DNA of 64,000 nt, from contig CM063249.1 of assembly GCA_032158295.1 (NCBI GenBank), forward strand, positions 5,099,195-5,163,194, in the 5' to 3' direction. Every line of letters begins with the position of its first letter. The first letter of the stretch is position 1. This DNA comes from Pycnopodia helianthoides (taxonomy: Eukaryota; Echinodermata; Asteroidea; Forcipulatida; Asteriidae). The translations under genes were made by a program, and so were the position numbers. This document shows positions 34,590-45,429 of the stretch, piece by piece. The notes beneath the pieces are model-generated. The model worked only from the letters and a program-made list of their open reading frames with translations. It was not told the origin of the DNA and made no database searches.

Positions 34590-35748
34590 TCAGTAGGTTG
34601 CACTGTAAACATGACACACAAAAACATCAACATCAACGTTCCAGCTTTGACCAAGTTTATGTTCACGTCCAAATGAACTGTCACCTTATATAGGTCTCTG
34701 CAGTGCAGTACTGTTGTGGTTTGGTCACACTTCATTGGCTCAGAGGTCACACACCATGCTATATAAAAGTTTCTTTGACCATTCTAAAATAGGATGAATA
34801 GGAAAGCAGCAGAACAAAGGATTATCTCAAGGTGCTACAATTTATTTTCCTTTCTGTAACTCATGACGTCAATCAAAATCCACGAATACGTGTCTTGTAA
34901 GGACATGGTCGCCATTGACCGCACGTGTTCATCGACCTTCGCATACCGAAGCTTCACAATGTCTTGTTTTCCTGTCTGGTGGTTAGCAAACGTTATGGGG
35001 CCTTTTACTGCAAAAGACAACAATTTATTAATTGCATAGTACAATAAAGCAATCAAAATTCACCTCACTGATTGATCAATATTGAGAGACCAAAATAAAA
35101 AACTACACGTTATAGTGGCATAATAACAATTATTATACATTAGAACTCACTCCGCGGCAGTGTAGTTAATTACGAGAAGTCCCCCGATCCACAAAGCTAA
35201 AGTAGTAGTCCGGGCCGATTTCCTACTTCCCACCCAGGTAGTAGTTAATAAGCAGGACAGTTCTTTTCAGAACTGAGAAGTCTCCCGAATTCCGAAAATC
35301 TACTCCGCGGTAGTAGAACAAATAGCAAGACAAGTTCTCTAAAGAACAAATCTACACAGCAAGAAGATATTTTTTACACATGGTGTTACCGCAAACCGCA
35401 TATTTTTTATTGATACCTCACCATGCAATGCCTCAAAACGCATAAACATTATACAAAAAGGTGTTAAATGTTTGTAGAGAAATAAAGGTCTAAAGACGTT
35501 TTTAAAAGACCTGTTGGTTTGAACCAACAAGTGTCCCTTGGTACTCCCATCGATCGATCTAAAATTGAACTGTGTGTTGAGTAGTACTCCACGTTTATCT
35601 AGTCTTCCCAGTCTGAAAATATAGGTCAACAAATGCCCTCTTGATCGATCAGAAGCGGTGCATTCGTAGATACGAGTATTAGGATTATAACAGGAGGAAA
35701 TATATGGGTTTTTGAAGGATTAGACGGATACCCATGTTCGCCTCAATT
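34590..35748. repeat. Tandem duplication upstream of gene C, copy 1
   Basis: The sequence from 'gtaggttgcactgtaaaca' to 'ggatacccatgttc' is repeated in the same order at 35750-36600. Blocks such as 'ccagctttgacc', 'ctgcagtgcagtactgttg' and 'cccatcgatcgatctaaaat' are nearly identical. This copy has about 300 bp (about 35110-35430) that the second lacks. Confidence 0.88.
34684..34740 (-). promoter_or_regulatory. Candidate core promoter of gene C (CCAAT and TATA)
   Basis: On the minus strand CCAAT (34738-34734) is followed about 42 bp later by CTATATAAGG (34693-34684). A start about 30 bp further would give a 5' UTR near 200 bp before the ATG at 34459. The duplicate of this block has CTACATAAGG (35850-35841). 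This is inference from motif spacing only. Confidence 0.4.
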
Positions 35749-35749
35749 T

Positions 35750-36600
35750 AAGTAGGTTGCACTGCAAACATGACACAAAAACATCAACATCAACGTTCCA
35801 GCTTTGACCGAGTTTACGTTTACATCCAAATGAACTGTCACCTTATGTAGGTCTCTGCAGTGCAGTACTGTTGTGGTTTGGTCACACTTCATTGGCTCAG
35901 ACGTCACACACTGAGTACATAAAGTTTCTTTGACCATTCTAAACTAGGTTGGATAGGGAACGCAGCAGAACAAAGGATTATCTCAAAGTGGTACAATTTA
36001 TTTTCCTTTCTCTGACTATGACGTCAATCAAAATCCAAGATTATGCGTCTTGTAAGGACAAGGTCGCCACTGACCGCACGTGCTCATCGACCTTCACATA
36101 CCTTGACAATGTCTTGTTTTCCTATCTAGTGGTTAGCAAACGTTCGGGTGGCCTTTTACTGCAAAAGACAACAACTTATTATTTGCATACTTCAATAAAG
36201 CAATCAAAATTCACATCACTGATAAATCAATATTGAGAGACAAAATGAAAACTAAACGTTATAGGGGGTCTAGTGGCACAATACAAACATTTTACAAAAA
36301 AAGGTGTTCAATGTTTGTAGAGGAATAGAGGTCTATTGACGTTTTTAAAATTCTTGTTGGTGTGAATCAACAAGTGTCCCATTGTACTCCCATCGATCGA
36401 TCTAAAATTGAACTGTGTGTTGAGTAGTACTCCACGTTTATCTAGTCGTCCCAGTCTGAAAATGTAGGTCAACAAATGCCCTCTTGATCGATCAGAAGCG
36501 GTGCATTCGTATATACGAGTATTAGGATTATAACAGGAGGAAATGTATGTTTTTTTTTAAAGATTAGACGGATATCCATGTTCTCCTCAATTTAGGCCGT
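35750..36600. repeat. Tandem duplication upstream of gene C, copy 2
   Basis: Second copy, about 850 bp, adjoining copy 1 directly. It lacks a middle segment, or copy 1 gained it, and its TATA-like word is altered (see 34684-34740). No coding domain was seen in either copy; a shared short minus-strand frame reflects recent duplication. Confidence 0.88.
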
Positions 36601-38300
36601 GTTGAGTGTGAAGTAATGGCCTCTGTAGTGGCTACTGTCCGGATCGCAAAAAGCCCTGGTTAACAACATTCAGGGATTGCGTTCAGGATAGAATTGAGTA
36701 AACAATTTTTAAACCTCCCAGCCGAGTAATATGCCTGTGGATTTTTTTTTAAGGGCAAAACAAAATAATATTCTTTATTCCCGGCTCAACTACATCTAAA
36801 ATTTTCAAACCTGTTATTTCATCACAATGTTTTTTTTATTATTTTTTTATAAACAGAGAAAATATTGAGTAGGCCTATTCAGTTCAAGGAAAATCGAGCA
36901 AAAACGACGATCGACGCCTGTCTGTTTTCTGTACGCCGATGCAGGGCCATGGACTTTTACCCCGCCCCCCACCCTTTTGTAGTATGATTTTATTTATGTA
37001 AGGAACCCAAGTGCGCCCTCAGTGTTCAAGTGTCTAACCCAACTTTGTAATAAGCATATTTTTTCAGTAACAAGTTAAGTTTGGGTCTGCGACCTTTGGA
37101 CTCGCTCTCTTTTCCATCAAAGCTTTGCGCAAGAGAGAGCACATTATTTTCTGAGGGTTTTTCTCTATATTTTGTCGGGAGCTTGGCTCTGTCCGTGCTC
37201 CGAATAACGTTTACTTGGGAACGATTATGTCCCAGAGCTATCTGTGAGAATAGTTTTGTGTTTAACTCAATTTTGTTTCTTCATCAGAGGACCATTTGTA
37301 GCTCTGATGAAGTTAAATCTTGAATAACTGTAAACTTGTATGTATGTAGCCAGCCTCGTGTTGACCTTTTGCCCTTCACATAAGCGACTGCGCTGTGCTA
37401 TTTATGCTGTGTATGGCCTACTGCTATTTTGTTGTGAAGAATAAACTAGTTGGACAGGAGAATTATCATTCAATATTTTTGATGTCGTTGTGCGGAATTT
37501 GCTTGAAGTATTTTTGTGAATGCTCACCCTTTTTATTTAGAGGGCCGGCCTCCTTCCCGTGCCTCTACATTTATAAATGAGACCTGCTAACCCGAGTGAT
37601 TACATTTGAACGTGAATGGAGTATGCCACTCGAAAAGTAAGAAGTTTTTACCCCTACAATAGCGTGATCAAATAACTGGCGACTCAAGGTGACAGACTAA
37701 GCACTTTGCGGCAAAAAAAACAACGTTTGTGATACGCAAGTTGTGAAGATAATTTCCGTCAAGTCTACCCCGCAAACACTGTCCTACGGTGGTATCCATG
37801 ATGGAAGTGTTTGGGTGCTTATTAGCTTGTTGTTCATAATAGTCAGTATGGTCAGACCATTGATGTACCTCCCTGGTCAGACTCACAAGCTTTCCATGAA
37901 AGTAACCTCACGAAAGTCAGATGCCAAGCATCGTCGTCCAACATGGTTTCCATTCCTCCACGTTTACATTGACGGCTTGTCGCATCAGCCTCCTCTGCAG
38001 CTGTTATTTCTTTCGTTATTTACTACCCAAGTTGAAATAACAATACGCTGGAAAGTTTTGCTTCCTTTCCGAAAGAACCATTACACGCATTCCGACTTGT
38101 TACTATGATTTGCACACGTACAATGATCCAGTAACCATAGGCCTACCTCCAACAATGCTTTTGCAAGAATAAAATCCCATTGTTGACGTATCGATTGGTG
38201 TTCGTTATGAAATCGCAGCGAAAGCGCGCCACCGCGCGGTGAGATGGTGAGTTTCTCTCATTGAATATTAATATACTTATGCTATGATAAAACCTAGTCT
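36601..38300. other. No gene recognised
   Basis: Short open frames only, with no recognisable domain or clear repeat. Confidence 0.4.
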
Positions 38301-38309
38301 ATAAACTGA

Positions 38310-38735
38310 TCAATAAGGAGGAAGATGCTCGAAGCTTCCAAGCTAAGCAAGACAGGGCACTCGTCCAAGATTCGTCAAGCCAGACAGGCACCACCTGCGG
38401 ACAAAGTTTACCACAGAAAGTCAGATGGTAGTAAGAGCAGTCAGCAGACATGACATAAGTGTGGTTATAGTGCCACTCAGAACAAGTGCCCAGCGAGAAA
38501 CCAAAGCTGTTACAAGCTGCATCACTTGGCAGTTGTTTGCCGTCAACGTCGGACAACACATGCAGTTGGTGAGACTTACGCGCTAGCCGGAGAAAGTTCC
38601 TCTGTTGGCGAGTTGTCCCGTCTCATAAATTAAGTGGGACATCGTTCAGGCGATGAGTGGTACGAGAATGTCGAAGTAGCCGGTCAGCCCATACGCGTAC
38701 AGATTGACACGGGAGCAGTTCTACAGCATAATACC
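38310..38735 (+). pseudogene. Gypsy-like LTR retrotransposon remnant (zinc knuckle and protease start)
   Basis: One frame gives HKCGYSATQNKCPARNQSC...HHLAVVCRQRR (about 38454-38545), a decayed CCHC zinc-knuckle pair of the kind found in gypsy Gag-Pol. Further on is EWYENVEVAGQPIRVQIDTG (about 38658-38715), whose IDTGA is the retroviral-type aspartic protease active site. A TGA stop and frame breaks occur between them. RT, integrase and LTRs were not found nearby. Confidence 0.75.
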
Positions 38736-38739
38736 AAAC

Positions 38740-40250
38740 CATATCAATAAAGCCATATGCCCGAACCAGGAGCCGCAGCCTATACCAAAAAGAAATTCAA
38801 ATTCAAATCTTGTTTTACTTTTTCAAAGATTATTATCAATTTATCATCCCGTTAACCAGCCATTTTGGATGCAACAGTCTAAGGTACATTATCAAAGTTT
38901 GACAGTGGGAGCTGCAGTCAAATAATCAATTTGTCTGACCGCCAACATAGGTACAGTTGGTTAGAGCGCCGGTGTGGCAGGAGATTCTGTCCCCAGATAT
39001 TCTGGTGTGTCCCCCCCCCCCCTCCCATACGGAAATTTGTGTACAAGCTTCTTCTGATAGCGCCCTCTTTTGAATATCCTCCTCCACAGCCCATGTTAAT
39101 TTCCCATAATGGGGGACAGAATCTCCGGGGGACAGATTTCCATATGACACCGGCACGTTAATCCGAAGGTTGTATAGGTTCCAGTCCCGCTCTAGTCAAT
39201 TTATTCTTTGTTCAACCCAAGATTATTTATTTGATCGGTTTATGCCTACAAATCATTCATTCAACGTTTGTGTTTGTCAACATTTTGTTGTCAAAGTTAC
39301 GCGCACCGCCCATTCCTCTAACGGCACGATTGTTCTTTTCTGGACCTGTTTTATGTCTGACATGGCCCAGTGTGTCCGAAACCAATTTTGGCCATTACGT
39401 CCGACGTATAATGTCCACGCATTTTGTTTGACAAACCATTTTGTCCCGTCAGTTTTTTTCTTTCGACAAAGCATAATGGGTCAGACAAAACAAAATTTCG
39501 GCTGCATTGGGTTGGAAGCAGTGTTTTAGTTCGAATACAACAGACCGGTTGTCATCACGTGACTTATAGTAGGTATACTACGTCGACTGAGCGGATCGCA
39601 AAGACGTGCAAAGACTATGTTAATACAGAACGAGCGCGCCGTCAGCTTTATTTTTGTAAATTATAATAACACATTTACTAAGCTCGTTTATAAATGTTTA
39701 TTACTTTAACATCGATTTAATTTACATTACTGCTTCATAAATTACCAGTATTCTACTACCAAACAGACATTTTTAGTTATGCACTACCTGCGTCGGACGA
39801 CCATGTAGCCACCAGTCTGTTGTTTGTAATGTAAATGACTGTTTTAAAGGTTAAGAATGTTGGAAAAGTGAATATTTAAAACTCACTGTTCAAGACATTG
39901 TATAATGGTGACCTCTCTATTTAAGGTGTCAAATGTCACCAAACGCCAATTCAACAATGACCAGTAATAATGACACTTGAGTGTAACTGTAAATCACTAT
40001 AAACAATGGTTTCTTACAATCACTATGTATTCATCATCGATGTGGAAAATAGTTGACCACGTGTGTTTAAAACACTTTAACTGTTGTCATCAAAGAATTA
40101 ACTTTGTCGGGTAGAAGTTAATTATAAATCCGCCAATGAAATGTGTTAAAAAATAAGCAAGGACTCTTAACCGAGTCTCAAAATGTATCAGTATTCTTGG
40201 AACATTGTTGGGTTGTTTAAAATTAGACGGTGGAGGTTACTCAAATCGAT
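38740..40250. other. No gene recognised
   Basis: Contains a C run (39011-39022) and a short inverted pair around 38983-39130 ('agattctgtcccc' and 'gggggacagaatctcc'). Overlapping open frames on both strands at 39170-39670 look like chance. Confidence 0.4.
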
Positions 40251-40694
40251 CTGGTATATAGTATGTCAATCACTGTAGGGATAGTATTGTAAACAACAGC
40301 TCTGTGGGCACCATATCATGCTGCTATTATTCTATTATTTTGTTAATTACTGAGTTAGGACGCAAAATACAGTTGCTTACATAACAGGTTCATGTTTAAC
40401 TACCATTTTGTGTTCCACTTGTTTTTGAGAGAAACTTTTCTTGAAGTTGATTTCAAAATGTTAAAATCATGCTGTTTTTCTCTATACAATATTACTGCAA
40501 GAATAAAATAACAAATGGGTGCACTTTTAATAATGTTTTTAACAGTTTTTAAAGTTTTGACTCTTTTGTTAGCAAAACAATTGGCCACATTTTAATTTAA
40601 TTTGCATCATAATATAGAGTTTAAGTGGGGAGATAGATTTGTTTACCTCTTGTTGCCCAAACCCATCCGGTGAAGAGGAGAGGGGATAGCTTTG

Positions 40695-41399
40695 TTAAAG
40701 TCACCTGGAAATAGACTTTTTTTTTTTTTTTAAACATAAGAGTTAACAATAAAACAATTTTTTGAGTAATTGTTTGTGAGGATTTATATGTTAAAAAAAT
40801 AGATAAAGTCGTTCGGGGGTGACTCCGCCCATCCCCTTTTGTGATGTCAATGAAGGCAGACTTCGCCTCGATCGAACATCGACCCCCTCGTTGTAAACGT
40901 TGTAAACACACGTGCAAGTAGGTCCCAGTAGTGATCTTGTACTTTCGAAAAATGTTTTTTTTCTTGCATTTTCCGGCCATGCCGACCAGGTGTATTGCTG
41001 CTGTATGCAGCTGAACAACTAATAATGGGGTCAGTCTGCATTTGTTTCCTGCAGATCCTAAGTATAAGCGGTTGTGGGCCGCGAAAGTCAGACTAACGAA
41101 GTCGTTTTCGGCGCGATGTGCCAGCTAGTATACGCTAGCTAGTACATGTATACTGTGATGTGGGTGACGTCCGCATACGCACAACATTTTTTTCCTTCAA
41201 ATATCGTGCCTTGATTGACGTCACGAACAGCGCCACCATGTGTCAAGGTAAAGGGGGCCTACTCTTAAATTTGTAATTAAAATAAAAATACTTTTTTAAA
41301 AACCTTAGTTAACTGTTTATTCACATTCCACTCATCAAAATACATATATTAATGACAAAAGCTTTTTTCTTTCAAAATACCACTGCCAGGTGCCTTTAA
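40695..41399. mobile_element. TTAA-flanked DNA transposon remnant with THAP fragment (family IV, Kolobok-like)
   Basis: TTAA (40695-40698), then AGTCACCTGG...CCAGGTGCCT, then TTAA (41396-41399): 697 bp with short inverted termini AG(T/G)CACCTGG. It contains a THAP-domain coding remnant on the plus strand. The matching place in unit 3 (about 55300-55315, 'tttgTTTAtccc') is empty. TTAA target plus THAP is the Kolobok combination. No catalytic domain remains. Confidence 0.8.
40979..41109 (+). pseudogene. THAP-domain remnant of a transposase
   Basis: From the ATG the frame reads MPTRCIAAVCS, stop (TGA), TTNNGVSLHLFPADPKYKRL, then WAAKVRLT. This matches the start of a THAP zinc finger: C-x4-C, then GVSLHxFPxDP and W..KV. 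The second half (C-x2-H) is not recognisable and the frame ends soon after. The TGA at codon 12 makes it non-functional. A host THAP gene is unlikely because it lies inside a TTAA-flanked inverted-repeat element. Confidence 0.8.
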
Positions 41400-42063
41400 C
41401 CCTTCTTCCTTAAACCCGGCCGAAAATGGGAGGGTACAGATTTTTGTATCCTTCGTTCCTAAAATTAGGCGTCTACTTATTAATGTTTTTACAAACACCA
41501 CAAAATGTGCATAATATTTTTAAACAAATAACTAGAATTCATAGATATTTCAATAGTAAGCCTTGCAAATTAATGATATTCATTTGAAAAATTGGATCAT
41601 GTTTTCCACATTTTGGGGGAGAAAATGGTAAACAAACATTTATTGTTTTAGAATCCTGCTTTGATATAAACCTTCGGAATATAATGATAATTTTATGCAG
41701 TAAATTTGAAAAATATTCTTTGCATTTAAATTGAACCTGTCTTACTTTCTTTTTCCTGACTGAGAAGTACTCAATATTTTATCAAGGCAAAGAGCGAACT
41801 GTATTGTTCTCATAATTGCTGATAACCAAACCATGCATACTGGCAAGCATTTGATGAGCATTATACCACGTACACAATAATTAATTCAAACCCATTTCTA
41901 TACACTGTACAAGGCCATACTTTTATGATTCTCTCAGGCATGAGGACAAGATATTTAAGAAAAACACTAAAGACGATTTGATATGTTAAGCTTGTATATG
42001 GTTAGATAGAAATGTTTGAACCTCCATGATCCTTCCTTAGTGCTACGTAACACATTTCATACC

Positions 42064-42312
42064 TACAAAACAATACAATACAATGCAATACAAAAAATAC
42101 AATACAATACAATACAATACAATACAATACAATACAATACAATACAATACAATACAATACAATACAATACAATACAATGCAATGCAATGCAATGCAATGC
42201 AATGCAATGCAATGCAATGCAATGCAATACAATGCAATGCAATGCAATGCAATGCAACGCAACGTAACGCAACGCAACGCAACGCAACGCAACGCAACGC
42301 GACGCGACGCAA
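42064..42312. repeat. Composite pentanucleotide microsatellite (unit 1)
   Basis: About 50 five-base units run in blocks: AATAC (about 42068-42175), AATGC (about 42176-42254, with one AATAC), AACGC (about 42255-42299), GACGC (about 42300-42309). Each block differs from its neighbour by one transition. Long frames on both strands (CIALH-type repeats) are artefacts of the period. A degenerate counterpart is at 56215-56410 in unit 3. Confidence 0.95.
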
Positions 42313-42744
42313 CATGAACCAATATACTTGCTTTCTCGTCTAAAACATTTTTTAAACAATGACAATATATCAGTCTCTTAACACTTTGAAATTCATTAAC
42401 AATTAAAGATATGTATCACACAATCATTAAACTATAATATTTCAACCAAATCTAACTTTATCACTATTTAGTTAGTTGTTACGACACAGTGAACATACAG
42501 CACTTCAGTGATATTACCAGAAAGGTACGAAGCAAGTGAACATGCCAATACTGCTCCGTTTTCAGAAAACTATGCTTTTATACGTTTTAGAGAGAAACTG
42601 AACTTCAAATAGTTTGGTTAGAATGTCAAGATGGATGGTGCCATTCAACATTTTTCTTTTTTACTATTATTAGCAAAATTGTCCAATCTTAATATGTTGG
42701 TGTTTACAAAAGATTACCACAAAGCGAATGAGCAGTTAGCTACT

Positions 42745-42850
42745 TAAAGGAGTACGTTGACTTCGGATTGGGCGATTTGGGCTATGAAAAGCGTTTTGTT
42801 ATAAAATGAATAATTAGCACTTGGAAATAAATATATTTTTAAAGAATAAA
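42745..42850. mobile_element. TTAA-MITE family III fragment (unit 1)
   Basis: TTAAAGGAGTACGTTGACTT, 'gattgggcgatttgggctat' and 'aaaagcgtttt' match the left arm of family III. The same remnant occurs in unit 3 (56814) and a related one in unit 2 (about 49370), so it predates the triplication. Confidence 0.6.
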
Positions 42851-43176
42851 ATGATTCATGTAATTTCATGACAGAACACATTCCGCTATTTTCAGAACCA
42901 AATTTTAGACTCCAAGAAATGGTGAACCATATAATGTTTCGCTCGTTGTATTTCGAGAGGCAAATTTATGTTGTTGTTTTAGTTTATATTTTGATTATTA
43001 TTATTATTTTTAATCACTACTCACTAATTACAACTACAGGTAGGCGTTTTTGTGCGGGAACAACTTCTTAAAATGGATAAGGAGCAATCCCCAAAACAAA
43101 ATTTTGAGAGATTTGAAAACAATGAGCTGCTGTAATCTTGATAACAAGTAGTTTGCCCAGATTATTGAGCAACCTT

Positions 43177-43373
43177 TCACAGGAGCAATAGTGCTGGTAA
43201 TACGGGGCGCTGACAGATTAAGTTGTGTGTCTTTTTATCACATTCCCCGTCGTGCCAGCCTGAAGCATGGCCTACGGCGCAATCTTGGTTGTCCACATTA
43301 TTTGGCTGACCATCATCCCATCTCTTGTCCTGCACGTCAATAGTACATTCACCATCCAAACACACCCAGGTAC
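43177..43373 (-). CDS. C-type lectin 1, exon 2
   Basis: Second coding exon. It starts after the AG at 43375-43374 and joins exon 1 in phase 1 to give E-G-T-W-V-C. It carries the ligand-binding half of the C-type lectin domain: GTWVCLDGE, RWDDGQPNNVDNQDC, GWHDGEC, NLICQ, then a short hydrophobic tail RPVLPALLLL. Counting from the MVCEM start, QPN is at 129-131, WHD (the usual WND box) at 146-148, and the cysteines at 138, 151 and 160 provide the conserved disulfides with C68. QPN is a mixed form of EPN (mannose-type) and QPD (galactose-type), so specificity cannot be predicted. Confidence 0.9.
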
Positions 43374-43714
43374 CTGATCCAAGTCAAGCCGAAAAAAGTA
43401 TCGTTTTACATCGGCTGTTGGGAGCGGGATTATATTTAAAGGTAGGGTCATTAGTAAATACTCCAAAAAGTATAACCATAAAAACTTACTTGGTTCGAAT
43501 CACTGCAGCTGTTGATAGTGTATTATGGTTTGGATAACTTTTCACCCACAATCATTTGAATTTGAGAAATGATTCATGCATAAATCGTTTGTCATATTTC
43601 TGAGGGTTGGTCTCCGTTCGCGAACGTGGATGGATTCGACGTTCTTGTGAAAATACCGTGACATTTTTTTGCTATCTTTACGTGTGCGCAATTCTGTTCT
43701 TTAAATAATTTTGC

Positions 43715-44108
43715 TTAAAGGAACATTACAGAGTTGGTTTTTGCTAACAAAACAGTTGCTGGCAGTGTAAGCACTTTATGTAATCCACCATATACATAAA
43801 CTGACAAACCTGTAGAAGTTTGAGATCGATCGGCCATCTGGGTCACGAGAAAATAATAAAAAACCGATTACACATTTGCTTGAAACCACATAGATTCAAC
43901 CAATGAATAAAACGCTCACTGAGCGATAAACTCCAATCGGAAAATTAGTTTATTCATTTCTCATCAAATATGGCATTTCAGACAGAAATATTTCAAGGGA
44001 TGTTTTCTACTATCATCATCATTAGACCGTGTAAGTTTTATGTAAATCTGTGATCAAAAAGTATATTTTACAAGTTTTTTTCTTACCAATTCTGTAATGT
44101 TCCTTTAA
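43715..44108. mobile_element. TTAA-MITE family I, copy 4, in lectin 1 intron
   Basis: A 386-bp element (43719-44104) between TTAA copies at 43715-43718 and 44105-44108. The homologous intron in unit 3 has a single TTAA at 57783-57786 with the same flanks ('aataattttg' and 'cgtagtctatatctatt'), so the target duplication is exactly TTAA. Confidence 0.95.
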
Positions 44109-44639
44109 CGTAGTCTATATCTATTAAAAAAGGATATCATAATATTTAATATTGGAAAAGTGAAATTTTGCAATGAAATATATAAAAGTAACATCAATTT
44201 TACGAAATTAAAGACAATGTGTTTACATTCTCAACGTTGTGAACGGTTTTTCAAAATGTTCTCCTAACTCACAGCAACGGGCTAAGCACAACTTTTCACA
44301 GGTTTGATATTTTACGTATCGTTGATCATACTATCTGCGTTTATTTTGTCAGCTCTACCAATCATTTTTAGTACCTTTTTACCTATGAAATGGTCGCACA
44401 AATTTGGGCTTGATTGGCAAATAGAGTTTCTAATAAATAGGCGTCCTCGTCTAAAGTTATAATTTTGTTTCAATATTAATTTTAACATATTATTTTGTGT
44501 TATTGAAAAATGTAGTTTTATAGATAACAAGTTGCTGTGAGTAGACCTAATTTTATTTTCGAAAATCTTCTTTAAGTAGAACTTTACAGGAAGATTTGAT
44601 TTCATAAAAAAATGTAGTCTTCGTTCGAGTCGCTTAACA

Positions 44640-44845
44640 CAGATTAACGCCACTCATGTTAATAATACGGTATGCCACACTGCTGCACTTTGAAACTCCC
44701 TACCTGCATCTTTTTTACCGACTCTGTCACAGTTCAAGAGGAACGTGAACAGATATTTTCTCTTTCTTTAGATGATGCCTTATTTTCGTTGTAGCCCACA
44801 CCCTGGGTGGCATTTTGGCCCCGTGTTGGAAACTTGTCATAAAAT
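44640..44845 (+). pseudogene. LINE 3' fragment (RT C-terminal end) in lectin 1 intron
   Basis: A plus-strand frame gives LWNSLPAS-like text followed by TLSQFKRNVNRYF, the C-terminal end common to jockey/CR1-type LINEs in invertebrates, then 'ggcattttggcccc' and an AT-rich tail. The same fragment is in the intron of all three lectin genes, so it was present before the duplications. Confidence 0.75.
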
Positions 44846-44896
44846 AAAACTAATTATAAGGACTATTGAACATAATTTCTAGAAGTGTGTACAAAC

Positions 44897-45215
44897 CTTC
44901 AAGTTCAATGTCGTTGCAACCAATCCAGAACCTTTGGTAACTGTACATGTTGAGGAGGTTTTGTAATTCTTCTTTGGATTGAGGGACAACCATCTCGCCC
45001 TCCATCTGAAGGCAAATCTGCTTGCCCTGTTCCCAAGTAACTTTCCCATCATGTACCTTGTAGCACTTGTCATGCCACTGGCTCCAAGAAGGAGGGCATC
45101 GTGGTCTCCCTCTGATGGGGGCCTTCATACACTGCCAATTACCGGCAGAGTAGTTTGCCATCATGAATACACCAACAACACCCAGCAGTTTGCTCCTCAC
45201 CATTTCGCAGACCAT
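44897..45215 (-). CDS. C-type lectin 1, exon 1
   Basis: Secreted single-CRD lectin. I choose the ATG opening MVCEMVRSKLLGVVGVFMMA because the same start is the 5' limit in lectin 2 (an in-frame stop lies four codons upstream there). The upstream ATG at 45308 would add 31 residues. Residues 1-25 form a signal peptide, cut near NYSAG/NWQ. Then C29, C40 and C51 (PPSWSQWHDKCYK, the long-form CRD start), WEQGKQIC (C68), MEGEMVVPQSKEELQNLL, and FWIGCNDIELE, where WIGC replaces the usual WIGL. The donor is GAAG^GTTTGT at 44897/44896. With exon 2 (43177-43373) the product is 171 aa. The likely role is calcium-dependent glycan binding in body fluid or immunity, by family analogy. Confidence 0.9.
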
Positions 45216-45429
45216 GACTTGAAAACTTAAAATTGCTGCCAGATATACAAATAACCAAGAAGGTGCAACCTTCACAGAACGGAAATGCGCCGAGATCCTT
45301 ATTGCCAATACAGTACTCGAATGACATTATTATTATGCATTAAAGTGTTAATTAATTTCACTCAGTGAGGGCGTCTTTGAGATGTGCATGTACATGTAAT
45401 CATTAATATTCATTGTTGATATAAGTAGC

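Noticed and set aside
42002..42365. Several open frames of 80-106 codons on both strands
   Set aside because: They are produced by the stop-free five-base repeat and have no independent coding evidence.
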